From Proales similis (taxonomy: Eukaryota > Rotifera > Eurotatoria > Ploima > Proalidae): a stretch of DNA of 64,000 nucleotides. How positions within the stretch are numbered: the first letter of the stretch is position 1; every line of letters starts with the position of its first letter. Below are positions 31,050 to 42,200 of this stretch, piece after piece. The notes beneath the pieces are model-generated. The model was not told the origin of the DNA, made no database searches, and saw only the letters and a program-made list of their open reading frames with translations. A program made the translations under genes and the position numbers. The stretch lies in contig JAGVRJ010000006.1 of NCBI GenBank assembly GCA_019059635.1, positions 1,674,001-1,738,000 of the forward strand, written 5' to 3'.

Positions 31050-32716
31050 ATGGAAGACCTCTATAAAACACTCGAGTCAAGTCTACCCGCCGATGTGTTT
31101 GGCGAAGTTAGACGAATTCTGTACGGCGAGCATTGCAGGTGAATAGAAGCTGGAGTGAAATGCGGCTAAGAAACGGCTGATTGGCCGATATAATTAGAAA
31201 ACTGGAACTACCACCGGAAGCTGTCAAGCAGAGTCAAGAAGAAGATTTCGATTTGCAAGGCTATGCATTCGACGCAGAGCCAGAGCAGACTCGTGCCAAG
31301 CGTCTAGTGCGCGTGGCAGCCATTCAAAACAAAATTGTGCTGCCGACCACCGCCTCAGTTCCTGACCAGGTTGGCCCAATGCCGACATTTCATGCCTCTT
31401 AAATAGATCGAGCGTTTTGGCTTAGCGAAAGGCGTTGCACGAACGAGTCGGAGTTATGATCAAGGCCGCGCATGATTGCCAGGCGAACATTGTCTGTCTT
31501 CAAGAGACGTGGAACATGCCGTTCGCGTTTTGCACGCGAGAGAAGCATCGTTGGTGCGAGTTCGCCGAGGACGCGAGAACCGGCCCGACCACGAAATTCC
31601 TTCAGCAGGCAAGAGAAGAGCATTTTTCTAACGTTCTATGCCGATCATTGACCGAATGAATGGTCAGTTGGCAAAGCAGTTCGACATGGTGATCATATCG
31701 CCCATTCTAGAACGCGACGAAGTTCATGGGGACACGATTTGGAACACGGCCGGTGAGTTTTATCTTTTTTTATGGCCTTGGTCGTTGAAAATGAAATGCG
31801 GTTGCGCTCCAGTGGTCATTTCTCATACTGGCCAGGTGATGGGCATCAGCCGCAAGAACCACATACCTCGCGTTGGTGACTTCAATGAAGTAAATTTCGG
31901 CCTTTGTCGGAGAATAGGAAATTTTCTGAAAACTAAACAATCGCACAGTCGACGTACTACATGGAAGGAAACACTGGGCACCCGGTGTTTGAGACCAAGT
32001 GGGGAAAAATCGCCGTTAACATTTGCTATGGTCGTCACCATCCGCAGAATTGGATGATGTACGGTATAAACGGCGCCGAAATCGTGTTCAACCCTTCGGC
32101 CACGGTCGGGGCCCTCAGGTACGCGCATTTGAATGTGAGTAAGAACAAACTGACGAGATGACGAGACCACCAGCGAGCCGATGTGGGCCATAGAGGCAAG
32201 GAATGCTTCGATTGCCAACAGCTATTTCACTGTTGCCATTAATCGGGTTGGAATGGTTTGTATATTTCAGTTTCAAAATCACTTCATCCAGGCGAATGAA
32301 GCGAACAAATCGATAGGAGTCGTTTGAGAATGAGTTCACTTCCGGTGACGGAAAGCCAGCTCATCATCAATTCGGACATTTCTACGGCTCCTCGTACACT
32401 AGTGCACCGGACGGCAGTCGAACTCCGGTCAGTTGCTCTCAGCCGAAGCGTTTCGCTCAATCATTCCTGACTCGCATTTAAAGGGTCTTTCCCGCACTCG
32501 TGACGGCCTCCTCATCACCCAAATGGATTTGAACTTGTGCCGTCAGATTAAGGACAAGTGGTGCTTCACGGTAATTAGAACACAATTCATTTCTATCTTC
32601 AAGCTCAAGCTGGCCATTCCGTTCAACAGATGACTCAACGCCTTGATCTTTACGCTGCAAGTCTGGCGAACGCGATCAAGCCCGACTATAAGCCGCAGAT
32701 AGTCAAAGAACATTAG
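31050..32716 (+). CDS. UPB1: Beta-ureidopropionase (N-carbamoyl-beta-alanine amidohydrolase)
   Basis: The last enzyme of pyrimidine catabolism, releasing beta-alanine, CO2 and ammonia from N-carbamoyl-beta-alanine in the cytosol. The nitrilase-fold sequence follows human UPB1 almost end to end: [127 protein letters not shown] and the C-terminal [11 protein letters not shown]. The catalytic Glu, Lys (in RKNHIPR) and Cys (in NICYGRHHP) are inferred from nitrilase alignments and are present. Small GT-AG introns separate about ten exons. Polyadenylation signals lie at 32773-32778 and 32803-32808. Confidence 0.94.
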
Positions 32717-33057
32717 TTCTTAGACACTCAGCTACTGCTCAACTGGCAGTGCTTAGCTCAGTTCTATTTCGGAATAAATTTTCTAGTTGGCTCAGCAGCA
32801 AAAATAAAGAAAAATTATAATTCGAAGACGAAATTCATGCGAAATTATGAGCAGCTGCCTGCTCTCTGGGCCTAGATGCGTAGAGCATGAGTGGGTTTGG
32901 TCGGGTCCTGCTCGAGAATCTAATGAATAATTTGCTGCTCGGTTCTTACTAATCTTGGCGACCAGGTTGCCTACTTTTACAACAATTCGAGCAGTCGGCA
33001 ACTTTCACGCTTTTTATTCGGCTCAGATTGTCTCAAATTTTTGGGGTCTAGAAAAAA

Positions 33058-34419
33058 ATGGCTTTTAAGCTTCTTGTGCCAATTGCTATTGGCGTCGGCT
33101 CTCTCTGCGTTGTTGGACTCATTCTGCTGATCGTTTCGCTGGAAAAACTCAACTCGAACGAACGTAAGCTGAGTGCACACGTTCCTGCCAGGCCAACGGT
33201 TTAATCGGTCGCTTCAGTCGGCATCAAATACGACAACATTGCCAAATCACTCTACGACAACGTGTACGGAGAAGGACTGCACGCCGGTCCGCCAGGCTTC
33301 TCTTTCATCATATTTCCGAGCGTTTATCAAACAATGGAATTTACCGACATCACCGTAAGTCAACTGCGATCGAATGTGTCCTCCGGTCGAGTAATAATCA
33401 AACATCAAATTCAAGTGCTTGAACTACGACGGTGTTGTCATCGATTTAGACGTTTCGTACCAGTTCAAAGCCAAGTATGCAGCCATTTGACTCCAAATTG
33501 TCGACCTCGATCTCATTCTCTTTTCAAATTTCTCATCTTCATATCATCTTACCGTTTGATCTCATCAGCGCCAAGCATCTAAAGAGTTTAGTAGAGCAGT
33601 TCAAAGATTTCGACGGCTACAAAAAAGTGCTCAAAGCTTCGGGTAATAGTCTCTAGGCCAATTCGACCGACTTTGCAGTTTGGCTCAGCTTCAGTTCTAG
33701 GCATTTCGGCTGTACATGACACTTGTGCAAACTTTACCACCACTGACTTTCAAACAGACAGAGGTAGCTGGCCGCAAATCGTCAAACTGTCAAACTGAGT
33801 CTCATTTGCGAAACTAAGGCTCATTTCAGGAGAATCTACGCGAAGTGATGCGTACATATTGTGAATATCTATTTTGCGAGTTGAACGATCTGCAGGTAAG
33901 AATTGGCTTGATTTTATGAGCTGACCAGATATGAGCAAGAGAGCGATTGCTTTCGAAAAAAGGTGAACAATGTGGTCAGGCCGGAAAAGTTCGAGTCGGC
34001 AGTAAAAGACAAAGAGGCAGCCAAAGAGAACATTCGTGTGGCCGAGAACGAGCGGCCTCGAATGATTCTGCAGGCCGAGACCGAACTCGAAGAGGCCAAG
34101 AAAGAAGCAGAGATAATCATCAACAAGGCAGAGACCGAGGCGAAAATCATCTCGAACAAGTAAATTCACGTTGATGCCGTTCTAGTTGAGATAAGCTCTA
34201 GCTGGCTTAAAATCTAGAGCCGAGACAGAGGCGAAAGCGCTCGAGTATCGGTACGAAAAAGAGCTTGAAATGTACAAGCAGATAAAAGAGACGCAGAAGC
34301 TTGACAACGAAGCTCTAATCTCTTACATGAGCGTGAGAGCGATTGCCAACTCCAAGCACGACGTCAACATAGCCATGAAATCACCTGCCAAGACCTCTTA
34401 TCAGAGCATCACTGCATAG
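33058..34419 (+). CDS. SPFH/Band-7 domain membrane protein
   Basis: An SPFH (stomatin/prohibitin/flotillin) membrane scaffold protein. The start MAFKLLVPIAIGVG opens an N-terminal membrane segment (~8-30). The SPFH core has PPGFSFIIFPSVYQTMEF, VVIDLDVSYQFKAK and AISAVHDTCANFTTTDFQ. A long Ala/Glu/Lys coiled coil follows (ENERPRMILQAETELEEAKK, then AETEAKALEYRYEKELEMY), ending TSYQSITA and TAG. Such proteins form membrane rings or rafts. At least seven exons have GT-AG introns; some internal borders are approximate. It does not match the stomatin, prohibitin, erlin or flotillin subfamilies closely enough to name. The gene sits head-to-tail between UPB1 and AOAH. Confidence 0.75.
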
Positions 34420-34641
34420 AAATGCATTCAACGCCAAGTGAAATAACAACGAAGGCCAAGACGATCACATAATCGCTATCACCCGCAATATTCTTTTTCT
34501 CTTCTAGTTTTGAATTAAGAGCCAACGCCCTGCGCCTGTGCACACTCATGTGACTTAGATTCGATAAAAATGGTCCTAAATAAAACTAAACGGGTTTAAA
34601 CACTTCTCTTGAGTCTTGTACGGTTTAGAAATAAGAAAGAA

Positions 34642-37096
34642 ATGAGAGCTGTCAAGTTGAGCATTCTGATCTTGCTCGTGGGCATCTACCAGGCCCAGGG
34701 CTTTTTCGACAAGCAAAACAAATTGGTGAGAGGCGTGAACGGCGGCTCTGATTGTTTGGCCTGCACAGTGGTGGTCGGCTTTGTGGAAGAGCTGGCCATT
34801 GTTTATAATCAGACGGTGGAAAAGTCGCTTGATCAGCTGTGCTCCTATTTGCCGTCAGGAATATTTCGAATCGCTTGTCTGGACGCTGTTAAAGAGTTCG
34901 CGCCGGTCGTTATTAACGGGTTAGCTGATCGATCCCAATTCACTTGCAACAATCTATCTTAATCAGTGACAAAGACTGTACGAAAAAGAGACCGCCGATT
35001 TGATCTGTCACACGCTCAACTTCTGCCGCACCGATCCAGGCCAGCCCGAGTGCCACTTTTTCCCTCTACCTTCAAATGTTGAGAACAAAATTTGCCCATT
35101 CGCTCATTTCTTGTTGTAAACGATCATTCACGCTAGCAGGAGCCTATTCACAGTCGCAAACTAAAATTCGAGCAAAGTCTTAAATTCAAGCGTGTGAAGC
35201 ACTCAAAGCTGAGTGCAAGCTCGATCTGCGAGAACCCGATTTTCCAGCGAGTCTGTGAATTTTTCGAAAGGTAAATGCTTCTTAATTTTGCTGTTTTAAA
35301 ATTGAAAGCCTACTGGAATCGATTGCCAGGGCATTGGGTTCTCATGAGCCAGCAGTTGACATTGATGGCGACGGACACAGCCCTTTCTCGGTATACGCTC
35401 AGTTCTGTGTTGAAGCCCAAAGCCTTTGTAAACAGCAATCTTGAACCAAACGCAGACTCTGCGAGGATCGAGCTGGCGCGGCAAAGACTGCAACGACATG
35501 GACAAAAACGTGCGGCCAGGACGAAGGCCCATCAAAGGCGACATGTTCGAAGATTCGAACTGCAACGGAATATTCGTAATTCTCTTTCTCGTCGTCTATT
35601 TTTTGACGAACGAATTAAGCAAAGCAAACACAAACAGGGAAACGATCCGATTACAGCGTTAAGCTACGAGGAGAAATTCTGCAAAAATTCGAGCTCGATC
35701 GGAATGGCCGTTTTGGGCGATTCGATCTCGGCCCATTTTCATCTGCCTGAAGAGTGGTTCGGTCAGTTGATAGAATTTCGATTCATTTCGCATTAGACTT
35801 CGGAAACCATTCAATCAAACAGACGCGACCAAGATTAGCGCGGCCGCTTTTCAGAATTTGCTCTTCATTCTTGAGAACGAAATCGACTGGCCACAACTGT
35901 CGGCTCAGACCGGCTACATGAACTCGACATGGTCGGTCACTCGGGGACCAACCCGCTCGACTTATCTGAATTTGCTCAACCGCAATCGCTGCAACTTCCG
36001 AGACTATCAGAATTTGGGCGTCAACGGCGCTCGGGTAACCAGCATGGTCGACATTTCCAAGACGTATTGCCTCCTCAATTGACTTGTCCATGCTTCGACT
36101 GAATAAAATCAATTTTCTGTTAGGCTGGCTCGTAACCAACAAGAAGACAATCCTCTACTCGTGTTCTACTCGCTGGTTGGCAATGATGTCTGCAACGGGT
36201 TCTTACTTCAATTCTTATTCGCATCCAAACGTAATGGCCTTGACCATTGGCCTATTTAGCCATCCGGACACTTTTGATCACATGACCAAGCCGGATGAAT
36301 TCTACAAGAGCGTAGTTGAAACAATGGAGTTCCTGGACAACACGTTGCCCTCTGGCAGCCATGTCCTATTGACTGGCCTGGCGAATGGCAGCGTCCTCTA
36401 TGATTCGCTCTATGATCGCGTCTACCCGTTCGGTAGAGCCCGAGGCGACATCAAGTATCCCGATATGTACGACTACTTGTCTTGTCTGCAGGTGAGTTGA
36501 AACTCAACAGTTCATTTATTGACCATTTTATATCTTCTCCAGATAAGCCCATGGTAAGTTGCTGTTTCTCCATCGGATTCATATGTCCGAATTCATTCAA
36601 TACATTTTGGTTAATTTAACAAAATTAGCAACGGCTGGATGAACAGAAACGGTAAAACGCTAACTTGATTTTCTCATTTAAACCCATTGACAACAGCCAA
36701 CACAGGCACGGTGCGACAAATGACCACCGACTACGCGATGATGCTCTCAGAAATAGTGAGGAACGTGACGTTAACTCACAAATACAAAAACTTTGACATG
36801 GCCTACATCGACTTGCCAATTCAGCAGAGTAAGCTTGATTCGCTATTTAAACGCAACGAGCCGAAAATCAAAAACTTGAATAAACCCAAGTATTCAATGA
36901 CTGGATCGCAAGTGGTGGCCAAGCATGGCAGCTAATTGAGCCGGTCGATGGCTTCCATATGAATCAGCAGGCAAACGCGCTGGCCGCCGACATAGTTTGG
37001 AGCTATTTGACCCAGCAGCATCCAGACTGGATTGGTCCAGTGAATCCGTTCAACGATGAAATTGTCCGAGTGTTCGGCAATCAAGGCGGATACTAG
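34642..37096 (+). CDS. AOAH: Acyloxyacyl hydrolase
   Basis: Secreted or lysosomal lipase that removes secondary acyl chains from lipid A, detoxifying endotoxin. The signal peptide (MRAVKLSILILLVGIYQAQG) is followed by a saposin B-type small subunit with cysteines in CLACTVVVGF, LCSYLP and LICHTLNFC. The large subunit follows: DIDGDGHSPFS, a Ca-binding-type segment; SSWRGKDCNDMDKNVRPGRR; SNCNGIF; the GDS-lipase Ser motif VLGDSISAHFHLPEEW; LDWPQLSAQTG-like ENEIDWPQLSAQTGY; RNRCNFRDYQN; SLVGNDVC; GSHVLLTGLANG; and the catalytic-triad end IEPVDGFHMNQQ and FGNQGGY. Exons are small, including one of 11 bases (36543-36553) and one of 23 bases (36629-36651), both needed to read LQISPCNGWMN. Stop TAG at 37094-37096; AATAAA at 37192-37197. 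Next to the TLRs it suggests microbe-lipid handling. Confidence 0.94.
36543..36553 (+). other. 11-base microexon of AOAH
   Basis: ATAAGCCCATG flanked by AG before and GTAAGT after. Joining the upstream CTGCAG to it and then to 36629 gives LQISPCNGWMN, matching the conserved LQxSPCxGWM of AOAH; skipping it would break the frame. Confidence 0.85.
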
Positions 37097-37331
37097 AACG
37101 ATGCACAGGCTGAGCTGATCAAGACCGCTTTTGTTTAAATTATCTTTGTGTTTTTTGAAATTTTTTTTCATCAAAACTTTCTCGCCGCCATAATAAACGA
37201 GGAACGTTGAAATGTTCATTTAATTGTGAGCCACAATGATAAGTAGGCGGTAAGCTTGAAAAAGAGTGATATTCAAGTCGGGCTGCGAGCTGCATCAAAG
37301 AAAATCAAATTAACAAAAGCAAACGGCAAAA

Positions 37332-38336
37332 ATGGATCCGAGCGGGCAAGAGGGGCAGCAAGTAAAGCTGAGCAGTACTTACCCCTCGGCACCAATGGAA
37401 TATGTGAACATGTTCTCGGAAGAAAACCTCCGACTCGGTCGGCGGCCAGAGCCGCCCGCGGTCATCAAAGACGCCTACATGAGCTTTGGCAAGCCGGTAG
37501 ACCCGAACGATTTGCTGATCAGGTCGCTCGAGTCGCAGGGCATTACTCGTCTATACCAAACGACAGGTGCGGCAAGTGAAGACGAGCCAGCATGCACCGG
37601 TCATCGTCGAGTGAACACAAACGAGCACAAGAGAGAGCTGAAAAAACTGAATCATTCGATAATCGCCGCCTACCTTGACCTGCTCGACATATTGGTAAAG
37701 GCGCCCAACACATTAGTGAGCGAGGCCAAGCGCTCACCGAGCGGCGAGCTTGTCTATGAGAGCAAGACGCTCAGAGAACAGAAGCTAGAGGACATTGAGC
37801 TATTGTTTATAAACATGCATCACTTGATAAACGAACTGCGTCCGCACCAGGCGCGCGACAACATTCGGTGTTTGCTTGAAATGCAGAAGAAGCAGCGAAT
37901 CGAGACAGCTCGCAAATTTAAAATGCATCTTGTCAAAATAGTCGAAATATTAAACTTGTGTATAAAGTCGATAAATGAGAACACCGAGTCGGGAAGCGGA
38001 GCGAATGCAAGCAAAAGCGGCCAGGCATTTCTCCAGGAGCTAGAACAGCTCCAGTCGAACGCGAGCAATTTACAGCACAAACTTGACAGACTGGCCGACG
38101 CTCCCGGTCTATCTTCTTCGTCATCGGACCAGAACGCGAGCAAGGCAGATGCGAGCGATTTAGATCGACCGCTAGAAAAGCTGCGCTTGTCCACAGCCAA
38201 CGGTTTCAGTGAGAGTGAAACGGGCGATGACATTGAGAACATTGACGAATCGCTGGATGATGTAGACGAGACCGATTTGCTTCTGTGCGAGTACATTGAC
38301 AACTATCTCAAAGAGAAGCTCTCAACAAGCGACTAA
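37332..38336 (+). CDS. MED7: Mediator complex subunit 7
   Basis: Middle-module subunit of Mediator, joining with MED21 and MED31 in the nucleus to relay signals to Pol II. A single exon encodes 334 residues. Family motifs in order: STYPSAPMEYVNMFSEENL, AYMSFGKPVDPND, RSLESQGITRLY, LNHSIIAAYLDLLDILVKAP, EDIELLFINMHHLINELRP, HQARDNIRCLLEMQKKQRIE. Compared with human MED7 (~233 residues) it has a short insertion after the PxSQGI part and a ~90-residue Ser/Asp/Glu-rich C-terminal extension that ends in an acidic helix. Start is the ATG just before the conserved STYP segment. AATAAA occurs at 38502-38507. Confidence 0.94.
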   Translation: MDPSGQEGQQVKLSSTYPSAPMEYVNMFSEENLRLGRRPEPPAVIKDAYMSFGKPVDPNDLLIRSLESQGITRLYQTTGAASEDEPACTGHRRVNTNEHKRELKKLNHSIIAAYLDLLDILVKAPNTLVSEAKRSPSGELVYESKTLREQKLEDIELLFINMHHLINELRPHQARDNIRCLLEMQKKQRIETARKFKMHLVKIVEILNLCIKSINENTESGSGANASKSGQAFLQELEQLQSNASNLQHKLDRLADAPGLSSSSSDQNASKADASDLDRPLEKLRLSTANGFSESETGDDIENIDESLDDVDETDLLLCEYIDNYLKEKLSTSD

Positions 38337-39216
38337 ATATCATTTCGTTTCATATCATATACATTTTACGCTTCATTTCGTTAAGTCATGTTTCTTATTC
38401 AATTTTAAGCCTACTTTGAAGAAACAACTTTTTTTCTTTTTCAAAGAATTCTGCAGACCCTCTCCCTGGCTCCCCTTTTTTCTCATCGTTCAAATCTGTG
38501 GAATAAAACGGTTTCAAAATTCATTCATTTTCCTCTCATTTATTGGCAGCAAAAGGGAACCTGGTCAAAATCAGAATCGAATAACAGACTAAGAAAGACT
38601 TTGTGTTTAGTTGATTAGTTCGGCTCAAATCAATTCCATCGGTCGGAATGTTGGAAAAAAAAAAGAAAAACGAAAAGAAGAAGAAGAGCAAACTAAAACT
38701 TGGCTCGCGCAGAGCGATGAGAGAAATCAAGAGTGAATTGAAGGTTAAGAAATCGAAATATCGATTCCCAAAGTAGAGACGATATAAACGAGAAAGCACA
38801 TCGCAAATCAGTCACATTTAAATCTACGCTTAGACATGTCAAATCGCATTCGTGTTGTCCCTGTTGTCGTTGTTATTGTTGTCGTTGGTGCTGAGTCATT
38901 CTCTTTGTTGATAATTATTTAATTTAATGGAATAGCAGCGCAGCAGATTAGTAACCAAAGTCCATGTAAAGTTATAATTGATCGAATTGAAATTGTTATT
39001 ATTTGAAAAACAAAAAGCGCCGCAACGATAATGATGATGATAATGATAATGACAAAAACAAAAACAACATGAACGAACAGGAACAATGAAATAGACCAGA
39101 ACCAAACAAAGGAAAAGTAAATAGAAGGAACGAAGACGCTCAAAAATCGAACCGAAATAGACAAACGAAAGAGCTAATCAAGACGAAATCTAGTCTAGTG
39201 GGTAGATCGAATTGTT
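38337..39216. other. Convergent intergenic region, MED7 / giant repeat gene
   Basis: About 880 bases holding the 3' UTRs of two convergent genes. It includes AATAAA (plus) at 38502-38507, then GTT and trinucleotide-like runs near 38865-38890 and an ATGATG-like stretch near 39025-39050. No exon is seen. Confidence 0.4.
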
Positions 39217-42200
39217 TCAAGCAACGTATTTAAGTTGAGATTTTTCGGTTACTTCGACCTTCTCCGTGTGTGTGGTTGATGTGTTTTCGCTTGTGGTGGT
39301 GGTGGTGGTCGTGCGATTGCTGACCACAGTGTTTGAGTCGCTGATGAACTTGATGAACTCAAACGCTTCTTTTTGAACGTCGGTGAATATTTCGTCGCTC
39401 TTGCCGAGCAGACTGATACTCTCGCCGTCCCAGTAAAGACCGTAAGAGTTGAGCAGACGCCGGACGTCTTCGTCAAACACCGGCAGCTCAGTGGTCTTTT
39501 CGCGTCCGTCCTCGGTGTTCACTTGAGTTATCATGGACAACCTGAAGCTGTGCTGCTTCTCGTTGTAGTGAATAGACGGCACACGGCCTTTGTAGAATAA
39601 AATGCGAGCACGTTCGTTCGCCTCTCGCCAGCTCAAGCTCGGAAACGAGCGAAGTTTGACCTCAGCTGGCGCAGATTCAGCAGACTCGTGACGAGCGTCG
39701 ACTATTTCAAGTCTTGTGCCTTGTTCGTTCTCTTCGCCTGCATTCTTGACGACCTCTTCTTTCTCTTCGGCCTGTGCTCGGCCGGTCTTCAAGAAACGCA
39801 ACAAGTTGCCGCTTTCCAACTCGTTTCGAAGCGAATCGATTGTCGACTGTTTAAATTCTTGATCTTTGCATTTGAGCTCGTCACTCAGCTGTCTGTAGGT
39901 TGTCACCTTTCGCTTCCTCTCAACAAGCAGGTCAACGCTCTGCTTGATGAGCTTGTTGAACTGTTTCTCCTTGTCTCGATTCTCTCGAGTTTGCGCCGAG
40001 CTTATTACCTTCGGCTTTAAGTAGGCCATCGCCTCCTTTCGACGAGTCTTCAACAATTTTCGCTCATCGTCGTCAAGGACTCGAATGTTTTGCTTTAATA
40101 CATCCGTGTTATTTGCCGCTGCACTTGTCACTGCCACATTTTCTACTCGCTGTTCAGACACGATCTCTTCCTCTTGGAGCGTGGCGGCAGCGCCCTGCTC
40201 GCCCACTCGATGAAGGCCGATCTGAACATGCGGCAACGGGTCTGTCTTCCAGTCTCTTGGAGACTTGGGCGCTTCGTACTGTGGCTTCACATCAATAACA
40301 CACGGAATATCAATTGTTGTCTGCCGGGTCGAGTCCTTCTTTTCTAATTGTTTCTCTTCTAGTTGCGGCTCCTGAATCGATTCGACAGGAACCACTTGTT
40401 CGTCAGCTTTTGCTTCAACTACAGGAGTCGACTCCTCTACTTGTTCGGTTTTATTCTTTTTCGCTTGTTGCTGCAAATACTCTTCAGGTATTTTGTAGTC
40501 GTAGTTTATCGAGACCGGATCGAGTCCTACGAACAAGCTCGAGTCTATTTCAACAGCAGCAGGAACTATCTGCTCCTGTGGTGTGCTGGTCACTCCGACG
40601 GTGGTTGCATTGTTGTTTGCCGAAGTTAAGGCCGTCTCAGGTCGAATCTCAGGCTCGGGCTCTCTTCTCTTTTTGGGTCGGAACAGATCGAGCAGAGGCA
40701 TATCAATCATAGTTGCTGGTCGAGACCTACGAGTGGTCTTTGCTTTGCTCTGCTTGCTCGGCGCTGCTTTAACTTCGGTAGAAACTGTTGGCTCGTTTAC
40801 GATGGGATTTAATACTGGTAGGGTAACTATCTCGGCAACCGCACCATCCTCGACTGGAATCGACACGTTCAATTCTTCCTGATTGCTGACAGATGTATCA
40901 ATGAGGCCGCGAGGAGGCTTTTTAGGAGGGACGACTGTTTCGAGATGCTCTTGTTCAGAATGATCTTCAACAGCGGTTTCTGTTGGCAACGGCGGAACAG
41001 TATGTTCAGGCTGCTCAACTTGGGGTTCTACTGAGCTTGCCTGATCTTTTGACTCAACCAATTCAACTGATTCGACGATTACTGATTCCTGAGGCTGAAC
41101 ACTGGGCTTGATGAACTCCTGGTTGTTGACGAAATGCTCCGAATCACTTCCGGTGGAGGGTTTGTCCAAGCCATGGAATAGTTCAAAGTTCATATAAGAA
41201 GGAACATCGATTTCGGTTTGGACTCGGACAGGCTTATCAGATGATGGTGATGCGATTTCATTTACGACTTGTTTAGTCTCTGAGACTGGCGGCTTAACTT
41301 CAGGCTGCTTGGATTTGTCTTTTTTGGATTTTGCCTTCTTGGACTTGCAGGAGCAGCAAGCAAAGCTTGGCCGCACTTTGTCCTCCTCCTCGTCTTCGGC
41401 CTGTGCCTGAACTGGAGCAACGACCGTTTGGGTTGCAATCTGGGTGGCCAGGAGCGCTGCCTCGGCCGCAACCTCTTCGGGCTCGGGCAAGACCACCCGG
41501 TCGATGCGCACCGGCTCGCCGCCTTCGCTCGGCTTGATCGGCATCTCGGTGCCCACGTCGAGCTCTTGCGCGAGCGACCCGTCTCGGAACGCGCTGGTCT
41601 CCACCTTGTTGATGACGGTGCGCGACACCTCGAGCAGCTCGCTGTTCTCGCTCTGCTCGACCCGGTTGACGACCGTCTGCGTCTGATGCAGAACCTGCAC
41701 TTGGCCGTCGCTCTTGAACTTCTCGACGGTCTCGGTGGTCTCCACAGTGCCGAGCGGCTGCTGCTCGCTGCCCTCGGAGTCGGGCTGCTGCTGGATGGCG
41801 GGCTGTTCGGCAGGCGCTTCTGTCGAGGTTGCCTCTTGGACCGGCTCTTGTGCGGCAACTGGCTCGGCCTTGACTTCGGTCGGCTGCTCCTGAGCGGCAC
41901 TGGACTCGGCAGCCGGTTCGACGGCGGCCTGCTCGGCCTGCTCGGCTTGCTCATCAGCCGCCTCTTCCTTCTCGTCGCTGTCCACACTGCCCTTGCGTTT
42001 TCCCTTTTTGTTTTTCTTCTTCTTCTTGTTCTTGCCGCCTTTAGGTGCTGCACTCTGGCTGACCTGAGTCTCTTCTTCGACTTTTTCGGCACTTTCATTG
42101 GAAGGCTGCTCTTCAACTTGAGCTTTTTCCTCTGAAACTTCAACTGCCTCAGGCTCAGGTTGAGTTTGTTCCTGGGCAGCATTCAAGTCCGCATGGACGG

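Noticed and set aside
41428-42135. 235-codon Leu-rich frame on plus, and its twin at 45433-46089
   Set aside because: Antisense of the near-identical repeats; Leu/Gly bias arises from the complement of Glu/Gln/Ala codons.
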